The notes under the pieces were generated by a model. It saw nothing but the letters and a program-made list of their open reading frames with translations. It was not told where the DNA came from and searched no databases. The position numbers and the translations under genes are program-made. A stretch of 7,104 nucleotides of DNA from CAXGUU01 sp964012875 (GTDB lineage: Bacteria; Pseudomonadota; Gammaproteobacteria; Ga0077536): positions 1 through 7,104 of the forward strand of contig CAXGUU010000167.1 of NCBI GenBank assembly GCA_964012875.1, given 5' to 3'. Shown piece after piece: positions 1 to 5,269 of the stretch. Numbering within the stretch: the first letter of the stretch is position 1; each line of letters opens with the position of its first letter.

Positions 1-1268
1 TCGAAGTCGCGCTTCTTCATCTTGGGCTTATTCACCAATGTGACCATCTGCAAAGTCGTGCAATGCATGTTCTGAATATCGACGACCGCCGCTGAATCAA
101 GCAGGGGCACGCCACTGCCCGCGTTCTCCTCGAGATGGTAGTCCGGGTGCGCGAGGCCGGCAATTAGAAATTTCCATAACACGCCGGCGCGATCGTAGAC
201 CTTACCGAATACGGGAAACATGGTTTGCTCATCAATATAGAAAAACCTGCGCGACAACGGATGATCATTACGCTTCGGCGTCCCTTCCAGGATGTGTACT
301 TTGCGAACCTGCCAGGTGACATTCATAAAACACCCCGAATGACCGTGGAAATCGACAAACTCGTGGTCGTATTTTCGGGCCGTACGTTGCGCGTGCGGAA
401 TGGCATCGTGGCGATACATCGGCAGCAGCAGGTGTTGCGAGCCACCGTATTTCCACTCCATGTCCTTGATTCGTCCGGTATAACCAAGAAAATCCTCAAT
501 CATGATGTCACTGCCGAGGAATGAATCGGTGCGCATTGTGGTCGCAACCCGCCGCACGCGTCGCAGCAAGGGTACATACATCCAGCCCTGCTCTTCAGCA
601 TTGTCGTCACTGTTGTAGAAAATCAGCAGCTTGGTATTCGCCACATCGCCTGGCTCAAGCGCCGTCAGTGTGATGGCGTTGTAGACCCGATAGGTGTTGT
701 CCTCAATTTCCGGAGTCGGCTCGATAACGTGGCGATACATGAAACGCATGGCTGCGGCTTCGAATTCCAATTCGCGCTCGATAGTCTGCGAGCGCATATC
801 GCGATAGTGCCAGTACATCTCAGGAATTTCGCCGCCATCGCCGGCATAACCGTAGCGCATGTTCCAAATTAACTTGTCGCCTGCCCGTGGGTCATCCGTA
901 GACAATTCGTCGGGAAAAGGGCGCCCGGCAACGTAGTTCTCAAGATCCGCTGCCGTCGGGCCCAGCGTCGTGCCGCTACCGTAGTCGGTCGTTGCCTGTA
1001 TGTAGTTAGGGTGCGGGTCGAATGCCAGCGGCTCTCCAACCGTTATAGTCACCCAACCTTGAGATATTAGCTCGGCGAATTCGGGATCGATCAGCTGCGT
1101 TGACTGCTCGAGATTGCTACTGTCGATCACTGACCCGGGGGGCGGTGACAAGGACATCGCCTCGTCAACGTCGAAATTAAAGTCCGCAGCGCCGATCGAT
1201 GCAGTGAAGCACAGCAATCCGGCCGTGATGATTGGCCGGCATTGACGCGCGTTCGGATAAACGATCAA
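1..1268 (-). CDS. DUF1329 family exported protein, C-terminal end cut by window edge
   Basis: The frame is open from a TTG at 1268 to the left edge: 422 residues, close to the family's usual 420-460, so probably only a short tail is missing. No in-frame ATG or GTG lies between the upstream stop (1338-1340) and this TTG, which has GAGGAG six bases before it and begins a signal peptide (basic N-terminus, hydrophobic core IITAGLLCFTASIGAA, cleavage near residue 28). DUF1329 hallmarks are the WNMRYGYAGDGGE and MYWHYRD stretch (135-157), GWMYVPLLRRVRRVATTMRT (228-247), GSDIMIEDFLGY (252-263), then a KDMEWKYGG and LLLPMYR segment, and a late YIDEQTMFPVFGKVYDRAG strand (344-362). I relate the family to the LolA/LolB-like fold that holds lipids in the periplasm or outer membrane, which would suit a carrier role beside an RND pump; that role is inferred. 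The gap upstream (1269-1363) shows a TAAAAT box at 1301-1306 but no convincing -35, so co-transcription with the HEAT-repeat gene is more likely. Confidence 0.9.
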   Translation of the reverse strand, partial: MIVYPNARQCRPIITAGLLCFTASIGAADFNFDVDEAMSLSPPPGSVIDSSNLEQSTQLIDPEFAELISQGWVTITVGEPLAFDPHPNYIQATTDYGSGTTLGPTAADLENYVAGRPFPDELSTDDPRAGDKLIWNMRYGYAGDGGEIPEMYWHYRDMRSQTIERELEFEAAAMRFMYRHVIEPTPEIEDNTYRVYNAITLTALEPGDVANTKLLIFYNSDDNAEEQGWMYVPLLRRVRRVATTMRTDSFLGSDIMIEDFLGYTGRIKDMEWKYGGSQHLLLPMYRHDAIPHAQRTARKYDHEFVDFHGHSGCFMNVTWQVRKVHILEGTPKRNDHPLSRRFFYIDEQTMFPVFGKVYDRAGVLWKFLIAGLAHPDYHLEENAGSGVPLLDSAAVVDIQNMHCTTLQMVTLVNKPKMKKRDF

Positions 1269-1274
1269 AGGAAA

Positions 1275-1280
1275 CTCCTC
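1275..1280 (-). promoter_or_regulatory. Ribosome binding site deciding a TTG start for the DUF1329 gene
   Basis: GAGGAG on the minus strand, six bases before the TTG at 1266-1268. It is the strongest Shine-Dalgarno match seen in the window and is what supports the non-ATG start, together with the signal peptide encoded directly after it. The next in-frame ATG lies beyond the predicted signal peptide and would remove export. Confidence 0.7.
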
Positions 1281-1363
1281 AGCTAATAGTTCTATGGACC
1301 ATTTTACCGCGTCCCCGACGACGTCGGTCGACGCGACTCAAAAAGAATGCAGTGCAGTTCTAC

Positions 1364-2527
1364 TCATGCTTCGACCCCTTTTTCATAGTGATCGCCGAGC
1401 AATCGCACAATTGTCCACGCCGCCATCGCCCTAATGCCGCTGTCCGGATCGTCCAGAAACGGGGCAATGGCGCTAACGTATCCGGCGGCACCTCGCGCGC
1501 CCACCAGCCAAACCGCTTGCATCCGGATGTCGGGGTTCTTGTTTTTCAGGCCCCACTCGAACACCTTCGTAGCGTCGGCATCGACACTCGCCCAAGATTC
1601 CAGCAGTCGCGTAGCAACGTCTGAGTTCAGCTTGCAGCACTCAAAAAGGTTCTCGGTTATCTTCAAAGCAGCCTGTGGCGGCATGCGGCGTAAACTGGCG
1701 GCAGCGACCGAAGGATCGAGCCCCTTGCCCGTGGCAATCAGCCGAACGAGCATGTCGATTGCAGTCTCATTGCCAAAACCGGCTTCGCTCGCAAGGGCGG
1801 CGACCTGTACTTTGTACGTATCGGAATCCCGTAGTTTTCGCAGGGCATTCTTGGAATCATCCGAATTGAACCGGCCGAGGCCGACGGCGGCCGCCTCCTG
1901 TGATTCCGGTCCCCAGTTTTTGGCTATCTCGATTAGCTTGCTGGCAATTTCACCGCTTGAATCGGTGTCGGTCAGCGCATAGTAAGCGTAGGCTCGGCTG
2001 GTGCGATCTTCTCCCTCACTTTCGGCAATCCGCAGCATGCGTGCTTGCTTATTGTCAAAGTCGGTCTCGGCAAGCGCTTGCAGGGCGTGTTTTTTGACCC
2101 AGCCGTCATCCGTGTCCAACATATCGAAGACGAATTCGGCAAGATCTTCGCGCGGGCGACTGGCAAGAGATTCGGACAGGAACTTCATAAAGACCTTGTC
2201 TTCGGTAATTTCCACGTAGCGGTACAGTACGTTCAGCGCGGTAGGGTGTTGAACGTTCAGCAAGGTATCGATAGCCGAGCGCATCATGATCCAGTCCGAG
2301 CTGGCCAAATGGTCGGTAATGAATTGGAGAGCTTCCTGATCACCGATTTCGACCAGTGTACCGGCGGCCGAAAGCTGGTCGTAAAGATTGTCTGAAGCAC
2401 GGAGCTGCTTCGCGACTTCTACAGCCTGTCGCACTAGGCGCCCTTCGTCATTCGCGAGTGCTAAGGACGCCCACCCACCGAACAGCGCGATTATTGCTAC
2501 GGCGCGTAAACAGTTAAAGAGCTTCAT
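1364..2527 (-). CDS. Exported HEAT-repeat protein
   Basis: Protein of 387 residues with a clear signal peptide (MKLFNC, hydrophobic core, SLALA, cleavage after residue 25), so it should be periplasmic or bound to the envelope. There is no lipobox, and Cys6 lies too early to be one. The mature part is an array of paired-helix units of about 30 residues, rich in Ala and Leu, in the style of HEAT or PBS-lyase-like repeats. Examples are near 48-75, 78-104, 140-167, 208-232, 235-266, 302-330, 332-359 and 361-380, the last two (IRMQAVWLVGARG, IRAMAAWTIVRLLG) being the clearest. Such solenoids usually bind proteins; no catalytic motif is seen. The ATG at 2527 has AAGGA 7 bases upstream. The stop is TGA, followed by a 95-bp gap and the DUF1329 gene, probably on the same mRNA. 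A role as scaffold or adaptor for the neighbouring transport proteins is inference. I do not recognise a specific named family. Confidence 0.88.
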   Translation of the reverse strand: MKLFNCLRAVAIIALFGGWASLALANDEGRLVRQAVEVAKQLRASDNLYDQLSAAGTLVEIGDQEALQFITDHLASSDWIMMRSAIDTLLNVQHPTALNVLYRYVEITEDKVFMKFLSESLASRPREDLAEFVFDMLDTDDGWVKKHALQALAETDFDNKQARMLRIAESEGEDRTSRAYAYYALTDTDSSGEIASKLIEIAKNWGPESQEAAAVGLGRFNSDDSKNALRKLRDSDTYKVQVAALASEAGFGNETAIDMLVRLIATGKGLDPSVAAASLRRMPPQAALKITENLFECCKLNSDVATRLLESWASVDADATKVFEWGLKNKNPDIRMQAVWLVGARGAAGYVSAIAPFLDDPDSGIRAMAAWTIVRLLGDHYEKGVEA

Positions 2528-2534
2528 ATCGATG

Positions 2535-2539
2535 TCCTT
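2535..2539 (-). promoter_or_regulatory. Ribosome binding site of the HEAT-repeat gene
   Basis: AAGGA on the minus strand with 7 bases to the ATG at 2527, good spacing that supports this start together with the signal peptide that follows it. Confidence 0.7.
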
Positions 2540-2569
2540 AGCGGGCGGGGTAACAAGGAGCGCCCCTGT

Positions 2570-2586
2570 ATTGTCTCAGAGACAAT
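2570..2586. repeat. 17-bp perfect palindrome, candidate operator
   Basis: ATTGTCTC-A-GAGACAAT: two 8-bp arms around a single central base, without mismatch. It overlaps the downstream edge of the TAAAAT box and would cover the transcription start, the position where a dimeric repressor would block transcription. It is not followed by a T-run on either strand that would make it a terminator. No regulator gene is present in the window, and I cannot assign the motif to a known family. Confidence 0.5.
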
Positions 2587-2680
2587 TTTAAAACCATTCG
2601 GTTCCGCAGTGAGACCGGGGGCCTGGGCTTAGTGGTCACAAGGCGTCCCGAAAGGCGATCCTCGCGCCCGATGGACTCGC

Positions 2681-2715
2681 AAAAAAAATGGCGGAGGGTT
2701 TTCACCCCCCGCCAT
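2681..2715 (-). terminator. Intrinsic terminator after the DUF1302 gene
   Basis: On the minus strand, arms at 2704-2715 and 2688-2699 form a 12-bp stem (AUGGCGGGGGGU with ACCCUCCGCCAU, one G-U pair) closed by a GAAA tetraloop at 2700-2703. Seven further U residues follow (A-tract 2681-2687 on the plus strand). It begins 21 bases after the DUF1302 stop. It works in one direction only, since the other side has no T-run. It should end most transcripts from the transporter/DUF1302 unit. Confidence 0.93.
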
Positions 2716-2736
2716 CAGTTCAGGCGCTTTGACGAG

Positions 2737-5217
2737 TTAGAACTGGTATTTCAGTTCGAAGAAAATCTCGTCGTAGTTACGCAGAGCACCGATACCCTGA
2801 CGGGCCGGTCCGAAAACGGAGCTAACGTACGGATTTTGCGTCAAGTTCGGTCCATTGGAGATGAAATTGGTGAACGGACCCGTGTCATGCGTCGTGTACT
2901 CGTCACCTTCCCAAATCAGGTGGAAGCCACCTTTGATGGACCAGTGATTGTCGATCAGCCACTCGAGGTTGAAACCAGCCACGTGTGAGTTAGCCGCTTC
3001 TTCCCAGACATAGAAACCGACGGGTTTCAGGGTGTCACGGAGGTAATTACCAATAAAGAAGAAAGTCGTGATCCAGTTGTGCTCGTTGACGAAGTAACCC
3101 GTGCTCTTGTCTCCCTCGTGATCCCAATACCAGGTATCAAAGATTTGCAAAGAGAGAAAGAACGTGCGGTCCTTGTTCAAGAACGGAATGAACGTTGGGC
3201 GGTCAAAGCCAAGCGAGAAGCGCATGACGTCTGATTTATCAACCCAATCAACTGAGCGGGTGTTGTTGACCAGTTCATCAAACGTCCATGAAGACTCGAT
3301 GCGCATAACAACACCGGACCAGGATTCAAAGTAGTCCATGGCGAGTCCCAGAGTATGAGACTGCTTATAGATCACAGATGTCTGGCCACCAGCCAACGGG
3401 CTACAAAATGTACCGCCTCCGGGGGCCGCACAGTCAGCCAGGCCGAATGCTTGCGCGCCCCAGTCGCCGACATTACCCGCCCGAGGGTTTGCACCCTGGC
3501 GGAAAATCGGGTCGATCGCAGCCCACAGATTAGCGTAGTTTCCGCTAGCAAGCGCGCGGTTGGCGGCAGTGCGCATGTCAGTACTGAGGGCGCCGTTCGC
3601 CAGCATTGTAGCGGCAGCTTGAGGCGTTGTAACAATGATTGGATCCACGAACCCACCAGTAGCTTCCAACGGCGCGCGCCCACCTGCCGCGTAGGCGGCA
3701 TTTGAGGCCGTCCTGAAGTTAGCAGTTGGGTGTATTGAACGAGCCAGACCCAAATCACCGATCAGTACATCGTTGGCTCCGCCCTGTGCAGCAATCATTG
3801 CATTCGTCAGGTGGCGCGTTGGCAAGTTCACCGAGTGAAACTTGAATACCGGCAGGTCGTTCCAGCCATACCAATGCGAAACCGCGAAGCGGAAATCGCT
3901 TAAGCGAAATTCCCAACGCCAGCCTGCTTCCGTGTTCTCAATGTCCCAATCTGGGCGATCATAGTGGCTGAGACCAACCGGTTGTCCGAAACCCGAAGGT
4001 AAACGTCGGTCATTGGGTCCCTGTGTACCGCAAATGTCCGACGTCGGAATCGCGGTGGCAGGTGTCCCACCGGCGAAACCTCCGGCCGCTCCACTATGGC
4101 CAGTCGGGTTACCGTTGGCTGCAAAATCAGCCGCTGCGGCCGCGGTAAAGCACGGTTCGACAGAAAAGTATGTGTTGTAGATTGCAAAGGTACTGATATC
4201 TTTGGCAAACGGGTGCGCCCAAAAATGGGAGGGGTTCCCCAGACCAACGCCGTTGAACTGGTCGAAGTTCCACACCACCTGTATCGCATTATCAGTCAGC
4301 GGTCCCCAGGAGCCAGCCTTCCATTGGACGGAGGCCATCCACTGCGGGATACGAATATCTTCGAACGAATCGAAAAAGAAATGCTGACCAAAGTCGACCG
4401 GGTTAATCAAATCCTGTAATCGGAAGAAGTCAGTCTTGCCCCAGACAATCTGTTGCTTACCGACACGAATCCAAAAGTCATCGACCACGGCGTCAACGTA
4501 CAGCTCGCGGAAAGGATACAGCTTACCGTTGGAGTCGGTGTTGGCGGTTGCAACGTCAATGTTGTCTATATTGAGATCCTGACACTGACGGCAGTCCAAG
4601 TTCAGGTTTGAAGACTTCTGCACGACCAATGGAAACGCCGAAGTATTTCCCTGCCCGCCAAAAATATTGCCGTTGGGATCGAAGCGATACTGCTGGCCGT
4701 TCTGCGCATTCGGAAAATCAACCTCAAAGTTCTTGTCGAAGAACGAACGCTCGACCATACCCTGAGACAGAAGTTTGCCGATACCGCCGGTCGAGGTCGT
4801 TCCGAACTGCGCAAACTCGAAGCCGGAAAACGCCAGGGCGTCTGTCGTAGCGTTAAACGGTTGACGATCCTGCAGCGACGGTTCAGTTGTACCGTCACCA
4901 ATACGGTTCGACGACAAGTCGCCCATGTCCTGAACGATGTCATACTCTGGTCGTGCAATGGCGACAAAGCTCAGCTCATCGAACCAGCCAACATCGTAGT
5001 ATTGCAGTGCTGCTTCAATTTGCAGCCGCTGAATCCACTGTCCCAGATAAACCGGTCCAGATCCGACGCGCGAACGAACTTCACTCTTAAGAAACCCTTC
5101 CACTTCCAATTCGCCGCCCAGGGCGTCGATTGTGATGCGGGCTTGCGCCGACGTCGCAAAAAATGCGAGTGCCATTGCGAGCAGGGTAGCTTGAAAAGCG
5201 CCTTTCAAGTGCTTCAT
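2737..5217 (-). CDS. DUF1302 family outer-membrane beta-barrel protein
   Basis: Predicted 826-residue outer-membrane protein. I start it at the ATG at 5217, because a signal peptide begins there (MKHLKG, then a hydrophobic core, then ATSAQA, cleavage after residue 26) and GGGAG lies 8 bases upstream. The frame is open further upstream, but that stretch lies mostly inside the transporter gene and encodes a basic, non-signal-like extension. The DUF1302 core is seen at about residues 251-275 (RVGKQQIVWGKTDFF then LINPVD), a pattern conserved in the family. The rest alternates short amphipathic, aromatic-rich strands with loops, and the protein ends in FELKYQF with a terminal Phe, as expected for insertion by the BAM complex. 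It is longer than the roughly 550-650 residues I expect for many members. The extra length includes Ala/Gly-rich segments near 356-400 and 470-611, and there are three cysteine pairs (209/212, 356/396, 596/605). A strong terminator follows the TAA stop. Its function is unknown; a role as the outer-membrane partner of the RND pump is inferred from gene order. Confidence 0.9.
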   Translation of the reverse strand: MKHLKGAFQATLLAMALAFFATSAQARITIDALGGELEVEGFLKSEVRSRVGSGPVYLGQWIQRLQIEAALQYYDVGWFDELSFVAIARPEYDIVQDMGDLSSNRIGDGTTEPSLQDRQPFNATTDALAFSGFEFAQFGTTSTGGIGKLLSQGMVERSFFDKNFEVDFPNAQNGQQYRFDPNGNIFGGQGNTSAFPLVVQKSSNLNLDCRQCQDLNIDNIDVATANTDSNGKLYPFRELYVDAVVDDFWIRVGKQQIVWGKTDFFRLQDLINPVDFGQHFFFDSFEDIRIPQWMASVQWKAGSWGPLTDNAIQVVWNFDQFNGVGLGNPSHFWAHPFAKDISTFAIYNTYFSVEPCFTAAAAADFAANGNPTGHSGAAGGFAGGTPATAIPTSDICGTQGPNDRRLPSGFGQPVGLSHYDRPDWDIENTEAGWRWEFRLSDFRFAVSHWYGWNDLPVFKFHSVNLPTRHLTNAMIAAQGGANDVLIGDLGLARSIHPTANFRTASNAAYAAGGRAPLEATGGFVDPIIVTTPQAAATMLANGALSTDMRTAANRALASGNYANLWAAIDPIFRQGANPRAGNVGDWGAQAFGLADCAAPGGGTFCSPLAGGQTSVIYKQSHTLGLAMDYFESWSGVVMRIESSWTFDELVNNTRSVDWVDKSDVMRFSLGFDRPTFIPFLNKDRTFFLSLQIFDTWYWDHEGDKSTGYFVNEHNWITTFFFIGNYLRDTLKPVGFYVWEEAANSHVAGFNLEWLIDNHWSIKGGFHLIWEGDEYTTHDTGPFTNFISNGPNLTQNPYVSSVFGPARQGIGALRNYDEIFFELKYQF

Positions 5218-5225
5218 GGTTTTAT

Positions 5226-5230
5226 CTCCC
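5226..5230 (-). promoter_or_regulatory. Ribosome binding site of the DUF1302 gene
   Basis: GGGAG on the minus strand, with 8 bases to the ATG at 5217. It decides the start: it serves the methionine that opens the signal peptide rather than the upstream in-frame ATG at 5229, which has only a weak GGGGAAAA in front of it. Its presence in a 52-bp gap after the transporter stop fits translation from a shared mRNA. Confidence 0.7.
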
Positions 5231-5269
5231 ATGTTTTCCCCAATTACCAAGGATTGACGAGAAGAACGA

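Larger units (their letters stand above)
2528..2680 (-). promoter_or_regulatory. Putative promoter and operator region of the HEAT-repeat/DUF1329 unit
   Basis: Because a strong terminator lies just upstream, the HEAT-repeat gene needs its own promoter, and this 153-bp gap is the place for it. A TAAAAT hexamer (2585-2590, five of six matches to the sigma-70 -10 box) is visible, but the bases 16-18 upstream match TTGACA poorly (about three of six), so activation or another sigma factor is possible. The -10-like box touches a 17-bp palindrome covering the likely transcription start near 2578. The leader would be about 50 bases. The promoter call is inference; the sequence elements are seen. Confidence 0.45.

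Noticed and set aside
1315..1327. Short inverted repeat (CCGAC, three bases, GTCGG) between the HEAT-repeat and DUF1329 genes
   Set aside because: Only 5-bp arms in a GC-rich stretch and no T-run after it, so it is neither a terminator nor a convincing operator.
1434..1982. 182-codon open frame on the plus strand
   Set aside because: It lies wholly antisense to the HEAT-repeat gene, has a Ser/Arg/Ala-rich composition typical of shadow frames and shows no family motif. Other plus-strand frames fail in the same way.
2543..2565. GGGCG/CGCCC hairpin in the leader of the HEAT-repeat gene, considered as a riboswitch or attenuator
   Set aside because: A 5-bp stem with a 13-base loop in a leader of about 50 bases is too little structure, and no known riboswitch core is visible.
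2538..2597. 19-codon minus-strand frame whose TAA overlaps the ribosome binding site of the HEAT-repeat gene, a possible leader peptide
   Set aside because: Its start has only a weak ribosome binding site, it runs through the palindrome and the likely transcription start, and no attenuator-type structure follows it. Chance is the simpler explanation.
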